A DNA stretch of 54,830 nucleotides from an uncultured Ruegeria sp. GTDB lineage: Bacteria; Pseudomonadota; Alphaproteobacteria; Rhodobacterales; Rhodobacteraceae. Position 1 is the stretch's first letter, and each line of letters opens with the position of its first letter. Below are positions 34,585 through 42,458 of this stretch, one piece after another. The notes beneath the pieces are model-generated. The model was not told where the DNA came from, made no database searches, and saw nothing but the letters and a program-made list of their open reading frames with translations. Made by a program: the position numbers and the translations under genes. Location: assembly GCF_947497005.1 (NCBI RefSeq), contig NZ_CANMFF010000023.1:1-54830 (forward strand), written 5' to 3'.

Positions 34585-36141
34585 GTGCCTCAAATTGCGT
34601 TCACGCTTTACGAAAAAACTGAATTCGCGCAGAATTACCCTGTGAAATATTCTTTTGATCAATACGTTCTGGACGCAAATCGCCTGCAGTTGGCGCGGGA
34701 AGATGTTCCCATTGCAACTGAGCCGCAAGTGTTTGCTCTGCTCCGGCATCTTATTGAAAATCGCGACCGGGTCGTTTCGAAAGAAGAGATCTTTTCAGTT
34801 ATCTGGAAAGGCCGGATCGTCTCGGACGCTGCTCTGAGCAGCCGGGTCAAAGCGGTTAGGGCTGCAATCGGAGACGACGGCACAAGGCAGGCTTTGATAC
34901 GCACTGTGCATGGGCATGGGTTTCAGTTTGTAGGCGCGGTTGAGGAAACGCGCGACAATATCGGGTCTCTTGAAGTAATGGCGCAACCCTCCATTGCCAT
35001 CATGGCGACCTCTATGGTGCACCCAACAGATGATCAAAGGGCATTCGGAGAGGGGCTGGAGGACGACATAAGCGCAGCCATTGGTCGGGTGGGCACAATA
35101 TACGTTGCGCGCTATTCCGGTCAGAATGACGCTAAGCAGGCTGCACTTGAATTGGGCGTTCGATACGTGCTTGGCCTCAAGCTGCGGTTTGCAGGAAATG
35201 CGTTTCGCCTAAACGCATCTCTCTTGCATGCCGGACGGCAAGCCGAAGTTTGGGCAGATCGTTTTGAAGGGCAGCTTGACGACCCATTCGAGGCGCAAGA
35301 CCGGGTTGTTGCCGCCATTTTGGGCCGTCTCGTACCCAACATCATGATGGTCGAAGTGCAGCGTGCCTTGGCAGAAGCCGATTTGACGGATGCATATCAT
35401 GAACTCTTGCGCGCAACGCCTCTTTGCATGCGTATGGATTCGGCCGACAACCGGCAGGCGGTGATCCACTTGCGGCGCGCATTGGTGTCAGATCCGGAGC
35501 ATGCTTTGTCTCATGCCATGCTGGCGTGGTGTCTTGGGCAGCAGGCGATGTCAGATTGGGCACCGGATGGCCCGACAGCACTCGCAGAGGCGATGGAACA
35601 CGGTAAAATCGCGCTCAACCTGGCGCCGCGTGACACCTTTGTCCTGACTTTCGTAGCCACTGCGGAAGTGGCCGCAAGGCAGCATGTAGCCGCGCGCCAT
35701 CATCTCGAGTCGGCCCTCGCGCTGGATCCTAGCCTGGCATGGGCTTGGGCGATGTTGGGAGCTGTGGAAACATTTGCGGGCAACATGAACGAAGCAGTGG
35801 CCAACTACGAAAGAGCATTGCGATTGAGCCCGCATGATCCAATGCGGTTTAGCTATTACTTTGGTATTGGCGCTGCCCGATACGGATTGGGCGAATATGA
35901 AGATGCCTTATCTCTGCTTGAACAAGGTTACATTGAAGCGCCCGGCTCTACATGGGCACCGCGACTAATCTTAGCCTGTGCTGCCGAACTTAACCTGACC
36001 GACAGGATGCATGCCATGGCCGCAAAGGTTCGTAGCGTGAGGCCGGATGCCACTGCCGAAAAACTTGTAGAAGCAAGTGTCGTGAAAGATCAGGCATACC
36101 GTGATCGAATGCTCAGTTCGTTTCGCAAGGCAGGTTTTTAA
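34585..36141 (+). CDS. OmpR-type winged-helix regulator with TPR domain, no membrane anchor
   Basis: This 518-residue protein has a winged-helix DNA-binding domain at about residues 22-115 (VFALLRHLIENRDRVVSKEE, and ending RTVHGHGFQFVGAV). Next comes a region typical of CadC/adenylate-cyclase-like regulators (RAFGEGLEDDISAAIGRV), then TPR-like helices (about 280-480, including LSPHDPMRFSYYF). Unlike CadC there is no membrane segment between the parts, so it is a soluble regulator. The start is uncertain: GTG 34585 or GTG 34642 (beginning KYSFDQYVLD); neither has a strong ribosome site. Its target is unknown; it may serve module C. Confidence 0.82.
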   Translation: MPQIAFTLYEKTEFAQNYPVKYSFDQYVLDANRLQLAREDVPIATEPQVFALLRHLIENRDRVVSKEEIFSVIWKGRIVSDAALSSRVKAVRAAIGDDGTRQALIRTVHGHGFQFVGAVEETRDNIGSLEVMAQPSIAIMATSMVHPTDDQRAFGEGLEDDISAAIGRVGTIYVARYSGQNDAKQAALELGVRYVLGLKLRFAGNAFRLNASLLHAGRQAEVWADRFEGQLDDPFEAQDRVVAAILGRLVPNIMMVEVQRALAEADLTDAYHELLRATPLCMRMDSADNRQAVIHLRRALVSDPEHALSHAMLAWCLGQQAMSDWAPDGPTALAEAMEHGKIALNLAPRDTFVLTFVATAEVAARQHVAARHHLESALALDPSLAWAWAMLGAVETFAGNMNEAVANYERALRLSPHDPMRFSYYFGIGAARYGLGEYEDALSLLEQGYIEAPGSTWAPRLILACAAELNLTDRMHAMAAKVRSVRPDATAEKLVEASVVKDQAYRDRMLSSFRKAGF

Positions 36142-36164
36142 AACTCAGATCCCGCGCCAAGGGC

Positions 36165-37193
36165 TCAAGCGACCTTTCTGTTTGGTTGGTAGTGTTTCAG
36201 GCGCGCAATTTGTGTATCGCCAAATCCACGCAAGGAGACTGTCTCGGCCTCACTGAGTTTGAAATCGTCGATCAATTCGTCTCGCATCGAGTCGCAAATC
36301 GTGATCTCCATGGGGTTTGATTGAGCTTGCAAACGCGCGGCCATGTTCACCGCAGGGCCAAAGACATCATAGACGTATTTCTGAACACCGACCACTGAGC
36401 CTACGACAGAGCCGCTGGCAATGCCGATGCGAGCGCGCCATTTGTGCGGGTGCGTTTGATTACGCCGCTCCAGAAAGCGCATCATTTTGGCCGCGACCCG
36501 CGCAGCTGAAAGCGCGTGATCTGGCGTGGAGTGCGGTAATCCAGTCACTGCCATGTAGCAGTCTCCGATGGTTTTGATCCTCTCGCTGCCGTGATGCTCA
36601 CCAATCTGATCGAATGCGGTGAAAATAGAGTTTAGTTCGGAAACGGTTACGTTAGGATCGCCCGCTGCGGTCATCTTGGTAAAACCCACAAAATCCAGCA
36701 TGATGACCGTTACCGGCTCGAACAACCGAGGGGTGACGCATCCGAATGTCATGAACTCCTCATAAACCGATTTTGGCATCATGTTCAAAAGCAGTTTTTC
36801 AACTCGCCTGTTTTCTCGCTCCAACTCGCGGGTGCGCTTGTCAACCATGGCTGCATAGCTGTCGATCATGGCTTCGGTCTCGCGCAGGCGCGAGATGTTG
36901 TGACCTTCGATGACGATCAACTTGTTGCCCTCGTGTTCCGTCTTATGGACACTGAGTTCAATAACCAAAGTCCGATGTTTGACTTTCGTGCGAACTTCCA
37001 CCGGCTCCCTGTCTGGCAGGTCTTTCAAAGTGAACGACTCATCCAAATTCAAAACCTGACCCTGTGCCGCGTCGCAGAACCATGCCTCAAACGTTTGGTT
37101 CAGCGAAACGATGACGCCGGTGTCAGCGTCAATGATGCAGATCCCAATATTGATGGCGCCAAATAGTCTTGCACTAATGTCTTGGATTTGCAT
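36165..37193 (-). CDS. Class III adenylyl cyclase with PAS-like sensor
   Basis: This 342-residue protein starts at ATG 37193, 4 bp after the globin stop, with AGG as ribosome site; an earlier TTG at 37208 would overlap the globin. Residues 1-105 look like a PAS-type sensor (GAINIGICIIDADTGVIVSL), 105-140 form a coiled signalling helix, and 160-342 are a class III cyclase. Metal-binding Asp167 and Asp211, Lys207 (RIKTIGDCYMAV) and Asp276 (YDVFGPAVNMAARL), plus Asn283 and Arg287, are all present. Lys and Asp at the base-recognition sites indicate ATP rather than GTP. It likely makes cAMP in response to the adjacent haem protein. Confidence 0.87.
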   Translation of the reverse strand: MQIQDISARLFGAINIGICIIDADTGVIVSLNQTFEAWFCDAAQGQVLNLDESFTLKDLPDREPVEVRTKVKHRTLVIELSVHKTEHEGNKLIVIEGHNISRLRETEAMIDSYAAMVDKRTRELERENRRVEKLLLNMMPKSVYEEFMTFGCVTPRLFEPVTVIMLDFVGFTKMTAAGDPNVTVSELNSIFTAFDQIGEHHGSERIKTIGDCYMAVTGLPHSTPDHALSAARVAAKMMRFLERRNQTHPHKWRARIGIASGSVVGSVVGVQKYVYDVFGPAVNMAARLQAQSNPMEITICDSMRDELIDDFKLSEAETVSLRGFGDTQIARLKHYQPNRKVA

Positions 37194-37197
37194 GGAA

Positions 37198-37578
37198 CTA
37201 CCTAACAATCAGCGAACGGCGCGCTTCAACGGCGCACAATGTTTTGGAAAGATCGTCAGGAGCAAAGCCTGCTTCGATCAACGTGTCGCTCAATAGCGCT
37301 ATAACTTCATCGAACTGATCGTTTGTTATGGTCATGTGAAGATGTGCACTCACTAGTCGTTGATCTGTGTATTTTGCGGGTCCGCCCAATATCGAAGCGA
37401 AGAATTTCATCTGGTGATCAATCAGTTTGGCCATGTCGATGTCGTCGAAGAATGGGCCCACAATATCGCTGTCCAGCACGCGATCATAGAAAGTGATGAT
37501 CACCGAATGCAAAGCACGCATGCCACCATATTTGTCAAAAAGCGGGAGTGATCTTTGGTGTTCGGACCGCCCTAGCAT
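37198..37578 (-). CDS. Truncated haemoglobin (group I-type)
   Basis: This 126-residue globin starts at ATG 37578, which has AGGAGA just upstream; an earlier start at 37677 adds a tail without globin similarity. Diagnostic features are KYGGMRALH at the N-terminus, Tyr31 as the B10 residue, the glycine motif GGPAKYTD, and His79 as proximal haem ligand (LVSAHLHMTITNDQFDE). It binds haem and likely O2 or NO. The 4-bp spacing to the adenylyl cyclase suggests a sensor-output pair. Confidence 0.87.
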   Translation of the reverse strand: MLGRSEHQRSLPLFDKYGGMRALHSVIITFYDRVLDSDIVGPFFDDIDMAKLIDHQMKFFASILGGPAKYTDQRLVSAHLHMTITNDQFDEVIALLSDTLIEAGFAPDDLSKTLCAVEARRSLIVR

Positions 37579-37601
37579 GGAATGTCTCCTGAGAATGACT
37601 T

Positions 37602-37623
37602 GCCCGGCGGACTCCCGCCGGGC
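37602..37623 (-). other. GC-rich intercistronic hairpin
   Basis: GCCCGGCGG-actc-CCGCCGGGC is a perfect 9-bp stem with a 4-nt loop, between the methyltransferase stop and the globin ribosome site. On the minus strand no T tract follows, so it may be an RNA-processing or stability element tuning globin/cyclase expression. On the plus strand a T run starts about 5 bp later. Confidence 0.6.
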
Positions 37624-37633
37624 TGATGGTTTT

Positions 37634-38458
37634 TCATGCGCGGTGAATGATGATCTCGGCGTATTCCGCCGGAACAATCATAGCTTGAGTTTCGGTCGAG
37701 TAATTCCGCGCAACTGCGATCAGGTCTGCTGCAAGTTGCGGTGCGCGCTCGCCGACGGCGTCAAAAGCTTTGTGCATTGGGCCGTAAATATCACGCCACC
37801 GTTCCACCCAATGTTGCGGTGAACGTTCACGGAAGGTGAAATGGCGTTTCGTGATTTTGATCTTTTGGGCTTGTGCCCCAAACAGCTCCTGCAAACGCGC
37901 CTCGGTACCCCATTCCAATGGAGAACGAACGCCGCAAACCGGCGGCACATGCCGTCCGATGGTTCGAAACACTTCGCCTATGAAACTTTCTGGCGTCCAG
38001 TTGGCAAGACCGATGGTACCTCCGCTGCGGCAGACGCGCAGCATTTCATCGGCAGCCGCCTGTTGATTGGCCGTAAACATGACGCCGAATGTAGATGTGA
38101 CGTGATCAAAAGACGCCACCTCAAAGGGTAGGTCTTCTGCGTCGGCTTCTCGAAATGCAACGGTTAATTGCTCGGCTTCAGCGCGGGCGGCACCGGCGCG
38201 CAATAAACTGGCGACATAGTCTGTGGAAACGACATTGCAGTGTCTCCGCGCTGCAGCCAGGGTCGCATTGCCATTTCCGGCGGCAACATCCAGAACGCGG
38301 GAGTCCGGTCGCAAATCCATCGCTTCTGCAAGGGTTTCACCGACAATTTGCAAGGTCGTGCCTACGGCGGCGTAATCACCCGACGACCATGTAGCGTGTT
38401 GTTTTGACTTTACCGCAGCCAAATCTGGTGCGGTGGCAAGTGAGGCGGCTGTGTTCAT
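37634..38458 (-). CDS. Class I SAM-dependent methyltransferase
   Basis: This 274-residue protein has a Rossmann methyltransferase domain: motif I VLDVAAGNGNATLAA, acidic VVSTDYV, motif DLPFEVASFDHVTSTFGV (like UbiE/Methyltransf_11) and the segment CRSGGTIGLANWTPESF. The ATG at 38458 has GGAGA upstream. It is the first gene of the minus-strand set with globin and cyclase. The substrate is unknown; similar proteins are often annotated as UbiE-like but this one lacks a ubiquinone gene context. Confidence 0.85.
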   Translation of the reverse strand: MNTAASLATAPDLAAVKSKQHATWSSGDYAAVGTTLQIVGETLAEAMDLRPDSRVLDVAAGNGNATLAAARRHCNVVSTDYVASLLRAGAARAEAEQLTVAFREADAEDLPFEVASFDHVTSTFGVMFTANQQAAADEMLRVCRSGGTIGLANWTPESFIGEVFRTIGRHVPPVCGVRSPLEWGTEARLQELFGAQAQKIKITKRHFTFRERSPQHWVERWRDIYGPMHKAFDAVGERAPQLAADLIAVARNYSTETQAMIVPAEYAEIIIHRA

Positions 38459-38879
38459 TGTCTGTCTCCATTGATCTCGCTTTCAATGAAGGAACTCTTG
38501 CCAAAAGTCGGGATTCGAAACTTGTAGGAAACCTGTAGAATGCCTGATGTTTTCTGCAGATTTGCCGGTTTGTGTCTGGTTCCGTTGTGATCAGCGAACC
38601 CCTCGACGTGCGTGGCGCCCGGGCAAGTTGAGTTTGACGATTGCCGCTGACAAATTTCCGCTATGCAGGCTGTGTGCGCAGAAAATCGATCCTTTGTCGA
38701 GTGACCGGTAAGGGCCGCCAGTTAGCTCCCGGACCATATGCTAAAGGCGGAAGTCTGGCGTCATGGAAACCAGAGGACATGCGTCTGTTAGTCGAGATTT
38801 TGTGCCGCCTGAGACGGCAATTCCGCATAGGATGCGTCATAGAAATAGTTTAGCCAAATTGACGGCCCATCGAAGAGTA
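38459..38879. other. Intergenic region with no recognised gene
   Basis: This holds the promoter region of the minus-strand methyltransferase operon and then sequence with only short unrecognisable frames. No promoter hexamers or repeats stand out. A breakpoint near 38875 leads into IS6 sequence. Confidence 0.4.
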
Positions 38880-39235
38880 TTTCGAAAAGGCGAGGTGCTG
38901 GAAGCCGTTGTCACCAAACGCCGAAGCAAAGCTGCGGCACCGAAACTCCTCAGAAAATTGATGAAGAGACACGGTAAAGCGGACAACGCCGTCACAGATC
39001 GCTTCGCATCGTATCGGGCCGCTCTCAGAGAGCTTGGTACTACCGAAAAACAGCGGATTTGCAGGTGACTCAATAACCGCGTCGAGAATTCGCATCACCC
39101 GTTTCGAAGACGCGAACGCGCCATGCAGCGTTTCAGGCGCATGCGAAGTTTACAGAAATTCGCCTCCGTCCATTCCTCCGTCTACAACCACTTCAATCAG
39201 CAAAGGCGCTCGCCAGCAGAGATACCTTCAAGCTA
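38880..39235 (+). pseudogene. IS6-family transposase remnant (copy 3)
   Basis: The C-terminal half of an IS6-family transposase is read on the plus strand: KGEVLEAVVTKRRSKAAAPK, LLRKLMKRHGKADNAVTDRF, then an in-frame TGA at 39066-39068 (where relatives have Trp), then NNRVENSHHPFRRRERAM and QKFASVHSSVYNHFNQQRR. The N-terminal half is gone. Same strand and subgroup as copy 4 at 48520-49050. Confidence 0.8.
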
Positions 39236-39693
39236 ACACGCACCGCCGCTCTCGCCGAGTGGCGCGAACTTGGTTCCGGATAGGCTCAGGGTTTCCGCGG
39301 AAAACTGAGACTGGTTCGAATTCCTCTGACAGCGCCAAGAAAATGCGATCTAAGAGAAAGACTGCTCCGGTTACGTGCCGCAGCACAGCAGAGTTCGTGC
39401 AGCGCGGGCAAAGCAATGCTGCGTCAGCCAGGCTCCGAGACCCAATCTCGGCGATGCCGTTCGCAAGCGAGGAGCCTTGACACGGGTGATCAGGTTTGGC
39501 TTTGTCATCGACTTCACTTGATTGAGCTCTGACGAGCGGATGTGCTTGATCAACACTGACGAGTTCACCGGACTCACCTAACCATCTGCTGCACGGGTCT
39601 GTTTTTAGGGGCAGTAAGGCGTGTTTGCAGCGGTTTCAGTCAGACAAACCTTACAATACCTGCCCGAAACTGGTTGGAGGTTTTCCGGCAGAC
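39236..39693. other. Gene-free stretch after IS6 remnant
   Basis: About 460 bp with no reading frame I can relate to a protein and no clear terminator. It lies between the IS6 copy and the stop of the minus-strand LuxR-type gene. Confidence 0.4.
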
Positions 39694-40857
39694 CTATGTC
39701 GCCACAAGCGTTGTCTGGGAGAAGCTGCACAGCATGCGGACTAATTCGGTACGATTCCTCGCACGCGACTTGTTTAGAATGGATTTTACCTGAGACTTGA
39801 CTGTTTCTGGTGAGCGGGATCTGGAGTTGGCTATCTCGGTGTTGGATAACCCCTCACACACTAGGCACAGTACATCTGCCTCTGCGACCGTGAGGTCAAA
39901 AACCTGCCGAGCCAGCTCAATATCGATGTGAATGGGCTGTTTTGTATCACGGGTGACCAAAAGCGCCCCGTCTAAGGGCCGGGTGCCAAGGTCGGCGATG
40001 GTCGCCAGCGGTATCATGTCGATGCACAAACGCCGCCCTTGATCAAGCGACGCGGGGAGGATCGCTTCCTTCCGCGGCCGCGCGCCAAAAAAACCATGGT
40101 TCAGGGCGTCCGCGAGCAGGTGTGAAAAGGTCCGGTGCGCATCGCGATCCTGAAACGCAATCCGGCCATCGGACTGCTGCCGTAGGGCGGGAGACTCTGC
40201 GCAATGCTGTGCGAAGACTGCGTTTTTCTCGACAAGTCGCGCCTTGGAATCGACTATGGCGATCCCGACGTTCAGACGCTCAAGGACCGCCAGCAGCGTA
40301 TCCTTCGAACTCCGCGTTTTGGCAAGTTGATGGGACAGATCCTGCGCCTTGGCCACATGTGGTAGAAGCAGCCCAAGCGTATCCAGGTCTTCCGCCGAGA
40401 AAGGCCCCTGGCGGCGGCTGCGCTGGATGGCAAACCGGCCGCGGAATGGATTGTCTTTGTCCAGCAGGCAGCCATATCGGTAGCGTATACCGAATTTGAG
40501 CATCTCGGCGACATGGGGTTGGGTGACGTAGTCAGCCTCGTTGTCGAACAGATCGCCATCGCTGACCAGTTCAATTCCATCAATACGCAGGGACTGACGT
40601 TCAAAAAGGTCCTGATCGGCAGACTCCCGACCGGAGAAGCGGGTGATGTAGGCTTCAACGTCGTCCCGATTGTATCCCGAGGTGAAGAACGGGGCAGACA
40701 GGCTGCGTCCTTCCGGCCCCAGTTGCCATTCGAAAACTATGCTGCCACGGGCGTTTACCCTTTCCTTAATCAGGTCCAGCACATCGGGCCACAGGTGCGG
40801 TTCCTGCGCGGCATTATAAATCTTCAGAACTAAGTCCCGGAATTCGCTGGCCTGCAC
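39694..40857 (-). CDS. LuxR-type regulator adjoining the haem/peptidoglycan gene block
   Basis: This 387-residue protein has a C-terminal LuxR-type HTH (DLTVAEADVLCLVCEGLSNT, then SRSPETVKSQVKSILNKSRA) and an N-terminal half with a PAS-like segment at about 195-300 (VLERLNVGIAIVDSKARLVE). It is divergent from the six-gene block starting at 41057. The 199-bp gap holds two inverted repeats, one of them CCCCT-GAA-AGGGG. It is the likely regulator of that block. The signal is unknown. Confidence 0.83.
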   Translation of the reverse strand: MQASEFRDLVLKIYNAAQEPHLWPDVLDLIKERVNARGSIVFEWQLGPEGRSLSAPFFTSGYNRDDVEAYITRFSGRESADQDLFERQSLRIDGIELVSDGDLFDNEADYVTQPHVAEMLKFGIRYRYGCLLDKDNPFRGRFAIQRSRRQGPFSAEDLDTLGLLLPHVAKAQDLSHQLAKTRSSKDTLLAVLERLNVGIAIVDSKARLVEKNAVFAQHCAESPALRQQSDGRIAFQDRDAHRTFSHLLADALNHGFFGARPRKEAILPASLDQGRRLCIDMIPLATIADLGTRPLDGALLVTRDTKQPIHIDIELARQVFDLTVAEADVLCLVCEGLSNTEIANSRSRSPETVKSQVKSILNKSRARNRTELVRMLCSFSQTTLVAT

Positions 40858-40952
40858 CTAAACACCTTGCGTCCAACGGTTGGCAATGCACCGACGTTAC
40901 CAGAGTTCGCGGGCGCGCGCGAGGCTCCATTTAGTAACGGTTAGTATGCCGT

Positions 40953-41003
40953 CCCCTGAAAGGGGGATGTTTGAATGCGCAGAATATGCTGCAATTTGCA
41001 TAT
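40953..41003. promoter_or_regulatory. Inverted repeats in divergent promoter of the six-gene block
   Basis: CCCCT-GAA-AGGGG (40953-40965) and ATATGC-N8-GCATAT (40984-41003) are perfect inverted repeats between the LuxR-type gene and the catalase-like gene. The first resembles the C4/G4 repeat next to the other LuxR-type gene at 24995. The second overlaps AT-rich sequence that could contain a -10 element (TGCATATAGT). Confidence 0.55.
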
Positions 41004-41056
41004 AGTGCTTAATGGCTTTCGCAGCGAAGCAGGGTGATTTTTGGAGGATAACGATT

Positions 41057-42382
41057 ATGGGCAACGAAGCTGATTGGAGTGCTTTTGAGAAAAAGAAGAA
41101 GCGCGCGGCGCTTTTGGTCGCAATGCTGAACGGCGCACGAGATTTCTGGGGTCTGGACCCGCTCTTCAGAACGGACTTTGTGCGTGACTTCTCGAGCGTC
41201 ACGGCGCTGCAGCAAGACAGAGATTACCTGCGCCCGCAGGAGGTTGAAGACGAAGATGAAGTGCAGTTGTTCAAGGATCTCTCGGACAGTTTTGTAGCGG
41301 ACACAACCGACTTGGACGAAAACGCCGCCCTGCAAGCGGACGGTACTCTTGACCCGACCTTCGTCGATCCGCATTGGGGGCACACGACCGGCCATCTTTG
41401 TGGCAGGCTCGAGATCGATGCACTGGGCTGGCTGCATCCCGATCTGCGAGTCGGGCTGTTCCGTGCACCCGGCACCTACAAGATTTATGCCCGCCCGAAT
41501 TATCTCTACGATCCAGACCTGCCGATTGCCGTGAACCGGATGTCGCTGAAGCTACGAATGCCGGAAGAAGTACCCAACATCTACGAAGGGACAGCGCATG
41601 AACTCGACCTGCTAATGTCGGAGGGCTTGCCACCGGATGACCCGGAACAGCCCGACGGGCAGGGTTTTTTCTTTCGTGATGCGCGACAACTTCTGATGGC
41701 CAACCAAATGAAGAGCGGACTTTGGTCTTTGGCGGAAGTTCTGTTTGACAGCGCAGATGCTGAGGTCTGCCGCTTCTGGCGTCAGGAGATTTTCGAGACT
41801 GCAACGGACATGCTGTACAAAAGCCCGCAAAGCAACCGGACCTGGGATTGCAAGTGGTACTACTCGGCCGGGCCCTATGCGCTTGGGGACGGGGCGATGA
41901 AATTCGCGCTCGAGCCGCATGACAACGCGCAGGGCGAAAAGATACGCATTTTCCGCAATCCGGCACAGCGCCACGCCGCCGCGTTTGAGGAAAAACGCGA
42001 AACGCAGGCCGATATCAAGTTCGACCTGAAGCTGCAGATTGCGACAGATGATGCGATCCCGGCACCGCAAGAAGGGGACCCGCCAAAATGTGTTATGGCC
42101 GCAGAGTACACGGACCTGCCTTGGGATACGCGACATGCGCGGTTCAAAAGGATCGGGACGCTGACGCTCAAGCCACATGACGTTGATCCCTCTGAACGCG
42201 ACAACCTCTGGCACAGCATGAAGTTCAGCGCCTTCAACACCTACCATGAGACGCGGCCGATCGGGCAATTGTTCCGGGCGCGCAGGAACGTGCATAAGAA
42301 CCATCGTATCGCGCGATTGTCGCACAGTTTTGGCGAAAGCCTGAGTGCTGATATGGTGGTCAAGTGTCCGTTTCACAATTAA
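41057..42382 (+). CDS. Catalase-like haem-binding protein (y4iL-like)
   Basis: This 441-residue protein starts at ATG 41057 with GGAGG at 41042-41046. It resembles divergent catalase-fold proteins: an early HWGHTTGHLCGRLEID segment, then VGLFRAPGTYKIYARPNY where catalases bind the haem side, and a C-terminal GQLFRARRNVHKNHRIARLS. The last resembles the PIG-INRAR-VY pattern near the haem-ligand helix in y4iL-type relatives. It is shorter than true catalases and lacks their usual motifs, so it may be a peroxidase, a lipid-peroxide enzyme or a haem sensor. No signal peptide is seen. It is first in a co-directional six-gene block. Confidence 0.65.
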   Translation: MGNEADWSAFEKKKKRAALLVAMLNGARDFWGLDPLFRTDFVRDFSSVTALQQDRDYLRPQEVEDEDEVQLFKDLSDSFVADTTDLDENAALQADGTLDPTFVDPHWGHTTGHLCGRLEIDALGWLHPDLRVGLFRAPGTYKIYARPNYLYDPDLPIAVNRMSLKLRMPEEVPNIYEGTAHELDLLMSEGLPPDDPEQPDGQGFFFRDARQLLMANQMKSGLWSLAEVLFDSADAEVCRFWRQEIFETATDMLYKSPQSNRTWDCKWYYSAGPYALGDGAMKFALEPHDNAQGEKIRIFRNPAQRHAAAFEEKRETQADIKFDLKLQIATDDAIPAPQEGDPPKCVMAAEYTDLPWDTRHARFKRIGTLTLKPHDVDPSERDNLWHSMKFSAFNTYHETRPIGQLFRARRNVHKNHRIARLSHSFGESLSADMVVKCPFHN

Positions 42383-42458
42383 TCCAGCGCTTTGTTTACC
42401 TGAAGCGGATTAACATTTTGTAAATGAAAGTTTTTTGCATGATTTGACGGGGGGCAAC

